Shown here one piece after another: positions 35,723 through 44,788 of a stretch of DNA of 64,000 nt. A program made the translations under genes and the position numbers. Numbering within the stretch: position 1 is the first letter of the stretch; each line of letters starts with the position of its first letter. The notes below the pieces were generated by a model. The model was not told where the DNA came from. It saw only the letters and a program-made list of their open reading frames with translations, and searched no databases. Source of the DNA: Dickeya aquatica (GTDB lineage Bacteria > Pseudomonadota > Gammaproteobacteria > Enterobacterales > Enterobacteriaceae); contig NZ_LT615367.1 of assembly GCF_900095885.1 (NCBI RefSeq), positions 1,550,001-1,614,000 of the forward strand, in the 5' to 3' direction.

Positions 35723-36631
35723 ATGTCAATGCAATCTCAGGATATTATCCAGCGTTCGGCCACCAGCAGCCTGACGCCGCCGCCACAGGTTCGGGATGAT
35801 AAAAGCGAAGTCGCCAAGCTTATCGACGTCACCACCTGCATCGGCTGTAAAGCCTGTCAGGCGGCCTGTTCCGAGTGGAACGACATCCGTGATGACGTCG
35901 GCCACAACGTGGGGGTGTACGACAACCCGACCGATCTGAGCGCCAAATCCTGGACGGTGATGCGCTTTTCCGAAGTGGAGAGTGCAGACCGTCTGGAGTG
36001 GTTGATTCGTAAAGACGGCTGTATGCACTGCGCCGAACCGGGCTGCCTGAAAGCCTGCCCGTCGGCGGGGGCCATTATTCAGTACGCCAACGGCATCGTT
36101 GATTTTCAGTCGGAACACTGCATCGGCTGTGGCTACTGCATCGCCGGGTGCCCGTTCAACATTCCGCGCTTAAACAAGCAGGACAACCGCGTCTACAAAT
36201 GTACGCTGTGTGTCGATCGCGTCAGCACCGGTCAGGAACCGGCCTGCGTGAAAACCTGCCCGACCGGTGCCATTCATTTCGGCACCAAGGACGACATGAA
36301 GCAGGTGGCCGCCGGGCGTATCGCCCATCTGCAAAAACGCGGTTACGCCAATGCTGGCTTGTATGACCCTGAAGGCGTCGGCGGCACCCACGTCATGTAC
36401 GTGTTGCACCATGCGGATAAACCGTCGCTGTACCACAACCTGCCGGATAACCCGAAAATCTCGACGCCGGTGAACCTGTGGAAAGGCATTCTCAAGCCGC
36501 TTTCGACATTGGGCTTCGTTGCGACCTTCGCCGGGCTGATGTTCCACTATATCGGCATTGGGCCGAACACCGAAGAGACCGCGCATCCACACGAAGGGCA
36601 GCCGCACGAAGGAGACGATAAGCATGAGTAA
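35723..36631 (+). CDS. fdoH: Formate dehydrogenase beta subunit (4x[4Fe-4S])
   Basis: A 302-residue electron-transfer subunit. Four ferredoxin-like Cys clusters are visible: [51 protein letters not shown] and [21 protein letters not shown] single membrane helix near the C-terminus ([16 protein letters not shown]) anchors it, followed by a His/Glu-rich tail. It passes electrons from the alpha subunit to the cytochrome b. It sits 13 bases after fdoG and its stop overlaps fdoI by 8 bases. Confidence 0.93.
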   Translation: MSMQSQDIIQRSATSSLTPPPQVRDDKSEVAKLIDVTTCIGCKACQAACSEWNDIRDDVGHNVGVYDNPTDLSAKSWTVMRFSEVESADRLEWLIRKDGCMHCAEPGCLKACPSAGAIIQYANGIVDFQSEHCIGCGYCIAGCPFNIPRLNKQDNRVYKCTLCVDRVSTGQEPACVKTCPTGAIHFGTKDDMKQVAAGRIAHLQKRGYANAGLYDPEGVGGTHVMYVLHHADKPSLYHNLPDNPKISTPVNLWKGILKPLSTLGFVATFAGLMFHYIGIGPNTEETAHPHEGQPHEGDDKHE

Positions 36632-37265
36632 CCCAAAAATGATTGTGCGCACCAAATTCGCCGACCGTGTCTGCCACTGGATTGTGGTGATAAGCTTCTT
36701 TCTGGTGGCGCTGTCGGGCATTGCGCTGTTTTTCCCGACGCTGCAATGGCTGACGCAAACCTTCGGTACGCCGCAGATGGGCCGCATCATGCACCCGTTC
36801 TTCGGTATTTTGATTGTGGTGTGTCTGGTGCCAATGTTTATCCGCTTTGTCGGCCACAACATCCCCAAACGCCACGATCTGCCGTGGTTCCTCAACATCA
36901 TCGAGGTACTGAAGGGCAACGAGCATGAAGTGGCCGATGTGGGTAAATACAACCCCGGCCAGAAACTGATGTTCTGGAGCATCATGGGCTTAACGCTGGT
37001 GTTGCTGATTACCGGCGTCATCATGTGGCGGCCCTATTTCGCGCATCTGTTCCCGATAGACGTGGTGCGCTACGCCATTTTGCTGCACGCCACCGCCGCC
37101 ATCGTGCTTATCCACGCCATTCTGATCCATATGTACATGGCGTTCTGGGTGCGCGGCTCTATCAAAGGCATGATTGAAGGCAAAGTCTCAGAAAAATGGG
37201 CGCTGAAACACCACCCGCGCTGGGCGCGCACGGTGATCAGCAAAGCCAATAAAGACAAGAAATAA
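36624..37265 (+). CDS. fdoI: Formate dehydrogenase gamma subunit, cytochrome b556
   Basis: A 213-residue di-haem cytochrome b with four membrane helices ([50 protein letters not shown] and [23 protein letters not shown]), with histidines in CHW, MHP and LLHA/LIH as haem ligands. It hands electrons to quinone. The start at ATG 36624 follows GAAGGAG and overlaps fdoH; the frame is open upstream but that text is internal to fdoH. The length is closer to E. coli FdoI than FdnI. The maturation gene fdhE, next to fdoGHI in E. coli, is not here. Confidence 0.93.
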   Translation: MSNPKMIVRTKFADRVCHWIVVISFFLVALSGIALFFPTLQWLTQTFGTPQMGRIMHPFFGILIVVCLVPMFIRFVGHNIPKRHDLPWFLNIIEVLKGNEHEVADVGKYNPGQKLMFWSIMGLTLVLLITGVIMWRPYFAHLFPIDVVRYAILLHATAAIVLIHAILIHMYMAFWVRGSIKGMIEGKVSEKWALKHHPRWARTVISKANKDKK

Positions 37266-37312
37266 AGCCTCTTGCTGGCAGTTGATAAACCGCTGTGTTG
37301 TTTCGTGAACAG

Positions 37313-37392
37313 TGAGTTTATGTCCGGTCGGAGAAGGGTTTCGTGCTGGATAAACGGCGTAGTTTCTTTGCTATTTCATCGCACGCACGACA
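37313..37392 (+). repeat. Dispersed repeat, copy B
   Basis: The partner of 10690-10766: CGGAGA, TTTCGTGC at 37339-37346, GGATAAAC and GCACGCACGACA at 37381-37392, with identical spacing between the conserved blocks. Both copies lie between the end of one operon and the next gene on the same strand. Confidence 0.6.
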
Positions 37393-37419
37393 AGGAGAGG
37401 CTCAACGCCGCCTCTCCTT
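37392..37419. terminator. 10-bp stem after formate dehydrogenase operon
   Basis: AAGGAGAGGC (37392-37401) pairs perfectly with GCCTCTCCTT (37410-37419) around an 8-base loop. No T run follows, so it may act as a 3' stabilising stem or a weak terminator for fdoGHI. It abuts repeat copy B and may be part of the same element. Confidence 0.5.
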
Positions 37420-37437
37420 GACCTCTGGCTGGTGGCT

Positions 37438-37573
37438 AAACTGTGCCGCTGCGCGGTACCTTCGGCGTTCGCCTTCGCTGTTCGGGCCGCCCGTGACGTG
37501 CTCCCGGCACGGCACGGGCTTTCGCCGCATCCATGCGGCTCACCCGGCGAAGTCGCCCACCTCAGCACAGTTT
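37438..37573. repeat. 136-bp structured element bounded by AAACTGTGC inverted repeats
   Basis: AAACTGTGC (37438-37446) is inverted as GCACAGTTT (37565-37573). Inside are further stems, such as GCCGCAT-CC-ATGCGGC and CCCGTG with CACGGG. The element is GC-rich and non-coding. From memory, similar text is scattered through soft-rot genomes, but I cannot verify that here. Confidence 0.55.
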
Positions 37574-37709
37574 TTGACGCCAGAAAAAATGCCCTGAGCT
37601 TTAGATGCTTTGTTGCGCAGGAATCGTCGATTCCCGCTGTTATCCCCCGTACCTTGCGGTGATTTGTGATAGTCTGGCCCGTAACAGAATTCAGGGTGAA
37701 TGATGCGCC

Positions 37710-38732
37710 ATGTCACTGAAACAGATTGCAAAAACACTGGGATTATCCGTTACCACCGTCAGCCGGGCGCTGAATGGCTACGATGATGTGGCCGCCGAAA
37801 CGCGCCAGCGGGTGGAAGAGGAAGCCCGGCGTCTTGGCTATCGCCCCAATACCTTTGCCCGGCGGCTGAAAATGGGGCGTATTGACGCGGTAGGGCTGGT
37901 GTTTCCGTTGCAGCCTGCGCCGCTCAGCAATACCACCTTTATGGAGATGGTGGCGGAAATCAGCCATGAGCTGGCGAAGCAGGAGATAGACCTGCTACTG
38001 ATCGCCGACGACGGGCAAGCCGACAGCCACGCGTTTTTGCGCATGATTGAAAGCCGCCGGGTGGATGCGCTGCTTGTTGCGCATACGCTGCAACAAGACC
38101 CCCGGCTGCAATACCTGCAAGCGGTCGGCTTTCCGTTTCTGGCGCTGGGGCGCAGCGATTTGCCGCAGCCTTATGCCTGGTTCGATTTCGACAATCAGGC
38201 CGGCGGCGCGCTGGCTACCCGCCACCTGATTGACCTTGGCCACCGCCATATTGCTTTTCTGGGTGAACACCATCCGCAATCCTTTATCGCGCAACGTCGC
38301 GCCGGTTATCTGGCGGCGCTGGCTGATGCCGGTATCACCCGGCGCGATGAACTGTTGCGCCAGGTGGCACCGTCACGCCGGGAAGGGTATCAGGCAACGT
38401 TGCAATGGCTGGCGCTGCCACAGCCGCCGACCGCGATTGTCACCGATGGCAGCACGCAAGGGGAAGGCGTAGCGCTGGCGTTGCGCGACTGCGCCCGGCT
38501 GCACGGTGAACGTGCGGTATCGCTGATTGTCTATGACGGCCTGCCCACAGATTCACTGCTGGACATCCCGGTGACGGCCATCACTCAGGCCACCCGCGCG
38601 CAGGTAGGCCAACAAATCGCCCACATGGTGTTTCGGCTGCTGGCGGGCGATACGCTCTCGTCATTACAGGTGCTGTGGCAACCGCAACTGCGCGCCGGAC
38701 AGACGGATAACCCGCCGCCAAAAACAGAATAA
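37710..38732 (+). CDS. rafR: LacI-family repressor, probable raffinose regulator RafR
   Basis: A 340-residue LacI/GalR repressor. The N-terminal DNA-binding part is LKQIAKTLGLSVTTVSRALNGY (3-24) with the hinge YRPNTFARRLKMGR, followed by a periplasmic-binding-protein-like sensor domain (VDALLVAHT, LGHRHIAFLGEH, AIVTDGSTQGEGVALAL). It is upstream of, and on the same strand as, an alpha-galactosidase and a LacY-type permease. Two CCGAAACGTTTCGG operators stand between. Length and order match the plasmid-borne raf operon of E. coli. The inducer is probably melibiose or another alpha-galactoside. Confidence 0.82.
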   Translation: MSLKQIAKTLGLSVTTVSRALNGYDDVAAETRQRVEEEARRLGYRPNTFARRLKMGRIDAVGLVFPLQPAPLSNTTFMEMVAEISHELAKQEIDLLLIADDGQADSHAFLRMIESRRVDALLVAHTLQQDPRLQYLQAVGFPFLALGRSDLPQPYAWFDFDNQAGGALATRHLIDLGHRHIAFLGEHHPQSFIAQRRAGYLAALADAGITRRDELLRQVAPSRREGYQATLQWLALPQPPTAIVTDGSTQGEGVALALRDCARLHGERAVSLIVYDGLPTDSLLDIPVTAITQATRAQVGQQIAHMVFRLLAGDTLSSLQVLWQPQLRAGQTDNPPPKTE

Positions 38733-38797
38733 CCCGCTTTTTTCCAGTACGCGTATGTCCGCGTTTTCAACGTTCGTTTTTTAACCCGATCACAAAA

Positions 38798-38832
38798 CCG
38801 AAACGTTTCGGTTTTTATCCGAAACGTTTCGG
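38798..38832. promoter_or_regulatory. Tandem LacI-type operators
   Basis: Two identical 14-bp palindromes CCGAAACGTTTCGG lie at 38798-38811 and 38819-38832, 21 bp centre to centre, two helical turns on the same face. They are 39-73 bases before the alpha-galactosidase ATG and should overlap its promoter. This is the arrangement described for RafR operators in E. coli. Confidence 0.88.
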
Positions 38833-38870
38833 AATACAACTAACCTCATTAACCATTCAGGAGAATGAGG

Positions 38871-41000
38871 ATGGAAACGACGCTGATTCGTCTCACCAGT
38901 GCGGTGACGGATGTGATTGTGCGCTGCCAACCGGCAGCGGAAATTGTCTATTGGGGGCCGCATCTGGCGGCATTCTCGCCACAGGATGCGCAAAGTTTGT
39001 CGCGGCCAGTGGCGAATGGCCGGCTGGACGTGGACGTGCCGGTGACGCTGGCGGCGGAAACCGGACGCGGGCTGTTCGGCTCGCCGGGCATTGAGGGCCA
39101 TCGCAACGGTCTGGATGCCTTTGCGGTGCTGACCACCGTGGCGGTGCACCAGCCAGACCCACAGCAACTGGTCATTGAGGCGGAAGACCGTCAGGCGGGT
39201 TTGCGCCTGAGGAGCGAATTCAAGCTGCACGCCGACAGCGGGGTGCTGCAACTGCGCCACTGCCTGACCAACCTGCATGCCGGTGACTGGCAGGTGCAGC
39301 GGCTGGCGCTCACGCTGCCGCTGCCGGAATCGGCGGCGGAGGTGATGGCGTTTCATGGGCGCTGGGTGAGGGAATTTCAGCCGCACCGCACGCGGCTCAC
39401 GCACGGCAGTCTGGTGCAGGAAAACCGCCGTGGGCGCACCTCGCATGAGTCTTTCCCGGCGATGGTGAGCGGCGAGCCGGGGTTTGCCGAGCAGCACGGC
39501 CGGGTGTGGGGGGTACACCTCGGCTGGAGCGGCAACCATCGGCTGCGCGCAGAAGTGAAAACCGATGGGCGACGGCTGGTGCAGGCGGAAGCGCTGTATC
39601 TGCCCGGTGAAATCGCGCTGGCGCAGGGGGAATCGCTGACCACGCCGTGGCTGTACGCCGCCTGCTCGGAGCAGGGGCTCAACGGCATGAGCCAACAGTT
39701 TCATCGCTTTTTGCGCCAGGAGATTATCCGCTTTCCGCGCGCCAGCGCCCGTCCGGTGCATCTCAATACCTGGGAAGGCATCTATTTTAACCACGACCCG
39801 GACTACATCATGCAGATGGCGACGCAGGCCGCTGCGCTGGGCGTTGAGCGTTTTATTATCGATGACGGCTGGTTTCGCGGGCGTGACCATGACCGTGCCG
39901 CCCTCGGCGACTGGTACGTGGACGCACAGAAATACCCGCAAGGGCTGATGCCGGTGATAAACCATGTGCGCTCACTGGGCATGGAGTTCGGTATCTGGGT
40001 GGAGCCGGAAATGGTTAACCCGGATTCCGATCTCTATCGCGCCCACCCGGACTGGCTGCTGGCGCTGCCCGGCTATGCGCAGCCGACCGGGCGTTATCAG
40101 TATGCGCTCGACCTGGCCAACCCGGAGGTGTTCGATTACCTGCTGGCGCGCCTGAGCTGGCTGCTGGGTGAACACCCTGTCGATTACGTGAAGTGGGACA
40201 TGAACCGCGAACTGGTGCAACCGGCCCATCAGGGGCGGGCAGCGGCCGATCGCCAGACCAGGGCGTTCTATCGCCTGCTCGATATATTGGGTGAGCGCTT
40301 CCCGCAGGTGGAGTTTGAGTCCTGTGCCTCGGGCGGCGGGCGTATCGACTACGAGGTGCTGCGGCGTAGCCACCGCTTCTGGGCGTCTGACAATAACGAC
40401 GCGCTGGAGCGGCAGACTATCCAGCGCGGCATGAGTTATTTCTTCCCCCCCGAAGTGATGGGCGCACACATCGGTCATCACCGCTGCCACGCTACCGGAC
40501 GTCAGCACAGTATTGCTTTTCGTGGCCTGACGGCGTTGTTTGGTCACATGGGGATCGAGCTGGATCCGGTACGTGCCGACGAGCAGGAACAGGCCGGTTT
40601 TCGCCATTATGTGGCGTTGCACCGCCAGTACCGCACGCTATTGCACACCGGCCTTCTGTGGCGGGTCGACATGCCGGATGCCACCACGCAGGTGCAGGGG
40701 GTGGTCAGCGAGGATAGCCGACAGGCGCTGTTTCTGGTCGCGCAACTGGCCATGCCGGATTACGCGCTGGCCGGGGTGCTGCGCGTCCCCGGGCTGGACG
40801 CGCAAGCCCGTTACCGCTTAACCGTGGTGGACCACCCAGACCTGAAACCGGTCATCGAGGGCGGCAGCACCATGCGCCAGTTGCCGCTCTGGATGGCAGC
40901 ACCGGCTGAATATAGCGGCGAATGGTTGATGAAAGCGGGCTTACGCCTGCCGATCCTTAACCCGGAAACGGCGCTGTTACTGGAATTACACCGTCTGTAA
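38871..41000 (+). CDS. rafA: Alpha-galactosidase, GH36
   Basis: A 709-residue cytoplasmic glycoside hydrolase family 36 enzyme that removes alpha-1,6-galactose from raffinose, melibiose and stachyose. The nucleophile Asp is in YVKWDMNRE and the acid/base Asp in FWASDNND, after ESCASGGGRIDYEVL. FIIDDGWFRGRDHD marks the start of the barrel. It has the same length as E. coli RafA (about 708). I use ATG 38871, which has AGGAG seven bases upstream; the ATG at 38865 is too close to it. No signal peptide is present, so the sugar must be imported intact. Confidence 0.93.
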   Translation: METTLIRLTSAVTDVIVRCQPAAEIVYWGPHLAAFSPQDAQSLSRPVANGRLDVDVPVTLAAETGRGLFGSPGIEGHRNGLDAFAVLTTVAVHQPDPQQLVIEAEDRQAGLRLRSEFKLHADSGVLQLRHCLTNLHAGDWQVQRLALTLPLPESAAEVMAFHGRWVREFQPHRTRLTHGSLVQENRRGRTSHESFPAMVSGEPGFAEQHGRVWGVHLGWSGNHRLRAEVKTDGRRLVQAEALYLPGEIALAQGESLTTPWLYAACSEQGLNGMSQQFHRFLRQEIIRFPRASARPVHLNTWEGIYFNHDPDYIMQMATQAAALGVERFIIDDGWFRGRDHDRAALGDWYVDAQKYPQGLMPVINHVRSLGMEFGIWVEPEMVNPDSDLYRAHPDWLLALPGYAQPTGRYQYALDLANPEVFDYLLARLSWLLGEHPVDYVKWDMNRELVQPAHQGRAAADRQTRAFYRLLDILGERFPQVEFESCASGGGRIDYEVLRRSHRFWASDNNDALERQTIQRGMSYFFPPEVMGAHIGHHRCHATGRQHSIAFRGLTALFGHMGIELDPVRADEQEQAGFRHYVALHRQYRTLLHTGLLWRVDMPDATTQVQGVVSEDSRQALFLVAQLAMPDYALAGVLRVPGLDAQARYRLTVVDHPDLKPVIEGGSTMRQLPLWMAAPAEYSGEWLMKAGLRLPILNPETALLLELHRL

Positions 41001-41053
41001 TGCAGCGGGAGAGGGCAACCTCTCCCCCGACTGACCTTATTAAGGATAGATAT

Positions 41054-42334
41054 ATGGACACCCGCCAACCAACCCTGCCTGTGACAACGCATAAACATAA
41101 CCGTAATTTCTGGATTTTTGGCCTGTTCTTCTTTCTGTATTTCTTCATCATGGCGACCTGTTTTCCGTTTCTGCCGGTGTGGCTGGCGGAGGTGATTGGC
41201 CTGAATAAAACCCAGACCGGCGTGGTGTTCTCGGCCATTTCGCTGTTCGCCATTCTGTTCCAGCCGCTGATGGGCGTCTTGTCAGACCGGCTGGGGCTGA
41301 AAAAACACCTGCTGTGGGTGATTGCCATTCTGCTGTTTTTATTCGCACCGTTCTTTTTGTATGTGTTTGCGCCGCTGTTGAAGGTCAATAGCCTGCTGGG
41401 GGCGGTGGCGGGTGGTGTTTACATCGGGCTGGTGTTTTCCGCCGGTTCCGGCGCGGTAGAAGCCTACATCGAGCGCGTCAGCCGCCAGAGCGGTTTTGAA
41501 TACGGCAAGGCGCGCATGTTCGGCTGCCTCGGCTGGGGATTGTGTGCCTCCACCGCCGGTATTCTGTTTAACGTCAACCCGGCGCTGGTGTTCTGGATGG
41601 GCTCGGGGGCGGCGGTGATTCTGCTACTGTTGCTGCTGATAGCCCGCCCCGAAGCGCACCCGACGGCACAGGTGATGGACGCACTCGGTGCCAATCAGCC
41701 GCCGGTGACGCTAAAAATGGCCAGCCGGGTGTTTGGCGATCGCAAACTGTGGATGTTCGTGCTCTACGTGGTCGGGGTTGCCTGCGTGTACGACGTGTTC
41801 GACCAGCAGTTTGCCAACTTCTTTAAATCGTTTTTTGCCACACCGCAGCAGGGCAACCAGGTGTTTGGGTTTGCCACCACGCTCGGCGAACTGGCGAATG
41901 CGGTCATCATGTTTTGTTCGCCGTGGATAATTAATCGCATCGGGGCGAAAAACACGCTGCTGGTAGCAGGGATGATGATGACGGTGCGCATCGTCGGGTC
42001 GGCGTTTGCCACCAGCGCGGTGGAAGTGGTGGCGCTGAAAATGCTGCACGCGCTGGAAGTGCCGTTCCTGTTGGTCGGCGCATTCAAGTACATCACCGCC
42101 ACCTTTGACATCCGGCTATCCGCCACCATCTACCTGATTGGCTTTCAGTTTGCCAAACAGTCGGCGGCGATTTTCCTGTCAGCAATGGCGGGAAACCTGT
42201 ATGACCGCATCGGTTTTCAGCACACTTATCTGATCCTCGGCGCGATTGCCTTGACGGTGACGATCATCTCCGCCTTCACGCTCTCTGGCGGTCGCAGCAC
42301 CGCGCAAGCGACTTATCAGACTAAATTATCCTGA
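41054..42334 (+). CDS. rafB: LacY-family raffinose/melibiose:H+ symporter RafB
   Basis: A 426-residue 12-helix oligosaccharide:H+ symporter. It keeps LacY-family landmarks: FWIFGLFFFLYFFIMATCFPF at the N-terminus, GVLSDRLGLKKHL in loop 2-3, and SGAVEAYIERVSRQSGFEYG followed by KARMFGCLGWGLCAS, which holds the sugar-binding Glu and Arg equivalents. RafB of E. coli has 425 residues. AAGGATAG precedes ATG 41054. A sucrose hydrolase gene (rafD) does not follow, so sucrose released from raffinose must be handled elsewhere. Confidence 0.9.
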   Translation: MDTRQPTLPVTTHKHNRNFWIFGLFFFLYFFIMATCFPFLPVWLAEVIGLNKTQTGVVFSAISLFAILFQPLMGVLSDRLGLKKHLLWVIAILLFLFAPFFLYVFAPLLKVNSLLGAVAGGVYIGLVFSAGSGAVEAYIERVSRQSGFEYGKARMFGCLGWGLCASTAGILFNVNPALVFWMGSGAAVILLLLLLIARPEAHPTAQVMDALGANQPPVTLKMASRVFGDRKLWMFVLYVVGVACVYDVFDQQFANFFKSFFATPQQGNQVFGFATTLGELANAVIMFCSPWIINRIGAKNTLLVAGMMMTVRIVGSAFATSAVEVVALKMLHALEVPFLLVGAFKYITATFDIRLSATIYLIGFQFAKQSAAIFLSAMAGNLYDRIGFQHTYLILGAIALTVTIISAFTLSGGRSTAQATYQTKLS

Positions 42335-42343
42335 TCAACCACC

Positions 42344-42371
42344 GGGCCGGTTGTTCGTTGCCGACCGGCCC
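42344..42371. terminator. Hairpin after rafB
   Basis: GGGCCGGT (42344-42351) pairs with ACCGGCCC (42364-42371) over a 12-base loop, 9 bases after the rafB stop. No T run is seen. It probably marks the end of the raf transcript. Confidence 0.55.
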
Positions 42372-42584
42372 GCGCCTTAGTTACCTGCCGTTTGGCGGCG
42401 GATGTGGTATCTGTCGGTACTGCATCGGTTAATTCTCCTGAACCGTGTCGATGAATGATGACGTTGGGGCCGGTGTCGATTACGATAACCTGTTGTCATA
42501 CTGGCTAATGTCTTAAAAATACGGTGGTTTATATCGTCATCACCGGCCTGGGATCGTTTATTCAAGGGAGTACAGAGGAACACC

Positions 42585-43910
42585 ATGCCTGCACCAATCA
42601 GATATGTTCAGGACAGCAACCCGCTACCGGCACAGGTGGATGTGGTGGTGATCGGCGCGGGTATCGCTGGCACGGCGGCAGCCTATGAACTGGCGAAAAA
42701 AGGCGTCAGCGTGTTGCTGCTGGAAAAAGGGCTGGTGGGGGGCGAGCAATCCAGCCGCAACTGGGGCTGGTGCCGCCAGCAAAACCGTGATGAACGCGAG
42801 CTGCCGCTGATTATTTATGCCTTGCGCCGCTGGGAGGAACTGCAACAGGAAACCGGCGAAGATCTGGGGTTTCGTCGCTCCGGCCTGCTGTACACCACGC
42901 GGGATCAGGCTGAGATAGATGCCTGGGCGCGCTGGGGCAAGATGGCGAAAGCCTACGGTGTGCGCAGCGATATGCTCACTGCCGGGCAGGCCAAAGCGAT
43001 GACACCGGGCAGTACCAGCGCGTGGCTGGGGGGCGTGTCGTCACCGACGGACGGCCACGCCGAACCCGCGCTGGCGTGTGCCGGGCTGGCTATCGCCGCA
43101 CAGCGGCTGGGAGCCTGTGTCATCCAGCAATGTGCGGTACGGGGGCTGGATATCAGCGGTGGGCGCATCAGCGGCGTGTGGACGGAGCGTGGCCGGGTCG
43201 CCACCTCGACGGTAATTTGTGCCGGTGGCGTCTGGAGTTCACTGTTTTGCCGCCGCCACGGCCTCAAACTGCCGATAGGCAATGTCATCGGCACGGCGTT
43301 TCGCACTGTGCCGGTCGAACAGGTGATTCGTCTGCCGTTTTATACCGCCGCCTTTGCCTGCCGCCCGCAGCAAGACGGCAGTTATACCGTGGCAGTGTCC
43401 GGGCATGGCCGACTGGAGCCGGGGTGGCAAAGCCTGCTGTATGCCCGCCAGTTTTATGCCACGTTTCGCGCGCGGCGTAAAAATTTGTCATGGCGGCCTG
43501 GCCTCAAACCGTTTCTGTGCGGGCCAGAGGTGCAGGCGCGCTGGTCGTTTGATGGCCGCTCGCCTTTTGAATATACCCGTATCCTTGACCCGGCCCCCGA
43601 TAGGGCGCTGGTCAGTGAAGGGCTGGCGGCGATGCAGCGTGAATACCCGGCGCTGGCAGGGTTACGGGTGGTGCAGGCGTGGGGAGGTATGATAGACAGC
43701 ACGCCGGATGCCATTCCGGTGATTTCGCCGGTTGCATCACTGCCGGGGTTGATTCTGTCCACCGGTTACAGCGCGCATGGGTTTGGCATTGGGCCGGGTG
43801 CCGGGCGGCTGGCGGCGGATTTAGCCACCGGAGAACCCCCATCGTTGACCCGACACCGTTCCGCTATGCGCGGCTGGTGGACGGCAGTGGGCTACGTGCG
43901 CCCGGCATGA
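42585..43910 (+). CDS. FAD-dependent oxidoreductase (DAO/DadA-like)
   Basis: A 441-residue flavoprotein of the D-amino-acid oxidase-like family. The N-terminal Rossmann fingerprint is VVVIGAGIAGTAAAYELAKKGVSVLLLEKG (residues 18-47 in two parts), followed by QSSRNWGWCRQQNRDERELPL, a C-terminal GGMIDSTPDAIPVISPV and STGYSAHGFGIGPGAGRLAADL that closes the FAD site. The substrate is probably an amine or N-substituted amino acid; the exact one is not readable. A CAGAGGAACACC site precedes the ATG. A GNAT gene follows after 13 bases, so the two form an operon. Confidence 0.82.
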   Translation: MPAPIRYVQDSNPLPAQVDVVVIGAGIAGTAAAYELAKKGVSVLLLEKGLVGGEQSSRNWGWCRQQNRDERELPLIIYALRRWEELQQETGEDLGFRRSGLLYTTRDQAEIDAWARWGKMAKAYGVRSDMLTAGQAKAMTPGSTSAWLGGVSSPTDGHAEPALACAGLAIAAQRLGACVIQQCAVRGLDISGGRISGVWTERGRVATSTVICAGGVWSSLFCRRHGLKLPIGNVIGTAFRTVPVEQVIRLPFYTAAFACRPQQDGSYTVAVSGHGRLEPGWQSLLYARQFYATFRARRKNLSWRPGLKPFLCGPEVQARWSFDGRSPFEYTRILDPAPDRALVSEGLAAMQREYPALAGLRVVQAWGGMIDSTPDAIPVISPVASLPGLILSTGYSAHGFGIGPGAGRLAADLATGEPPSLTRHRSAMRGWWTAVGYVRPA

Positions 43911-43923
43911 TGTAGGAGAGCGC

Positions 43924-44772
43924 ATGACTATCGTAATACGTGATATGACCGATGCTGATGCGGCCTATGGCTGGTCACTGACACAGCAGGTGCACTGGCC
44001 GCACCGGCTGGAGGACTGGCAGGAGGCGCTGCAACTCGGTGAAGGCAAGCTGGCGCAGGTGCAGGGTGAGGTGGTGGGTACCGCCCTGTGCTGGCGCTGG
44101 GGGCCGCACCGCGCCACCATTGGTCTGGTGGTGGTGGATACCCGCTATCAGGGGCGTGGTATCGGTCGTTTACTGATGAACGGCCTGCTTGAGAGGCTGC
44201 AAGGTTATCAGGTACGGCTGCATGCCACCGCGGCCGGGCAGGGGCTTTATGCACGGCTGGGGTTTGTGACGAGGGGGAGAATACACCAATATCAGTGTGC
44301 GCAGTTGCCTGCATTACCCTTCCCGGTGCTGGCCGAAGGGCAGCGTCTGCGTCCGGCGCAGATAGCCGATGTTGCGGCCCTCACCGCACGGGATAGCGAA
44401 GCCCACGGGCTGATACGCCCGGCGCTGATAGAAAAGCTGATGCACCATGCCCGTTGCCTGCGTGTGCTGGAGCAGGCGGGCAGCCTGAGCGGGTTTGCGG
44501 CGCTGCGTCGCTTTGGCCGTGGCGAGGTGATTGGCCCGGTGATAGCAGGCTGCGCAGCGGATGCCCGTCTGTTGATTGGTGCGCTGCTGGCGGAGCGGGC
44601 GGGCGAATTTGTGCGGATAGATACGCCCGATGCGCTCGGGCTGGGGCCTTTTCTGCGGACATGCGGCCTACAGGCGGTAGATGCGCCGGTCATCATGTAC
44701 CGGGGGGAGCCGTGGCAGCCAGCAACTGACGGGATGCAGGCCTGGGCGCTGATGAGTCAGGCGATGGCCTGA
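43924..44772 (+). CDS. GNAT acetyltransferase, two-lobed
   Basis: A 282-residue protein with a complete N-terminal GNAT fold (TIVIRDMTDADAAYGWSL, then the acetyl-CoA loop VVVDTRYQGRGIGRLLMNGLLERL around residues 73-97) and a degenerate second lobe (ALRRFGRGEVIGPVIAGCAADARLLIGALL). This resembles YitH/HolE-like two-domain GNATs that act on small amines. GGAGAGC lies just before the ATG. Coupling to the flavoprotein suggests joint processing of an amine or amino acid. It is convergent with the diguanylate cyclase gene, 16 bases away. Confidence 0.78.
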   Translation: MTIVIRDMTDADAAYGWSLTQQVHWPHRLEDWQEALQLGEGKLAQVQGEVVGTALCWRWGPHRATIGLVVVDTRYQGRGIGRLLMNGLLERLQGYQVRLHATAAGQGLYARLGFVTRGRIHQYQCAQLPALPFPVLAEGQRLRPAQIADVAALTARDSEAHGLIRPALIEKLMHHARCLRVLEQAGSLSGFAALRRFGRGEVIGPVIAGCAADARLLIGALLAERAGEFVRIDTPDALGLGPFLRTCGLQAVDAPVIMYRGEPWQPATDGMQAWALMSQAMA

Positions 44773-44788
44773 TCGCCTGACTTACCGG

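Larger units (their letters stand above)
37266..37709. other. Repeat-rich intergenic region between fdoI and the LacI gene
   Basis: 444 bases holding three structured pieces, listed separately: dispersed repeat copy B (37313-37392), a 10-bp hairpin (37392-37419) and an inverted-repeat-bounded element (37438-37573). Open frames here are artefacts of GC-rich repeats and lack protein-like content. The last 130 bases carry the promoter of the LacI-family gene. Confidence 0.6.

Noticed and set aside
37343..37662. Short frames in the repeat region before the LacI gene
   Set aside because: They arise from structured GC-rich repeats with stems and lack protein-like content.
38790..39965. 391-codon minus-strand frame opposite the alpha-galactosidase
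   Set aside because: Shadow frame crossing the operator region; no conserved domain.
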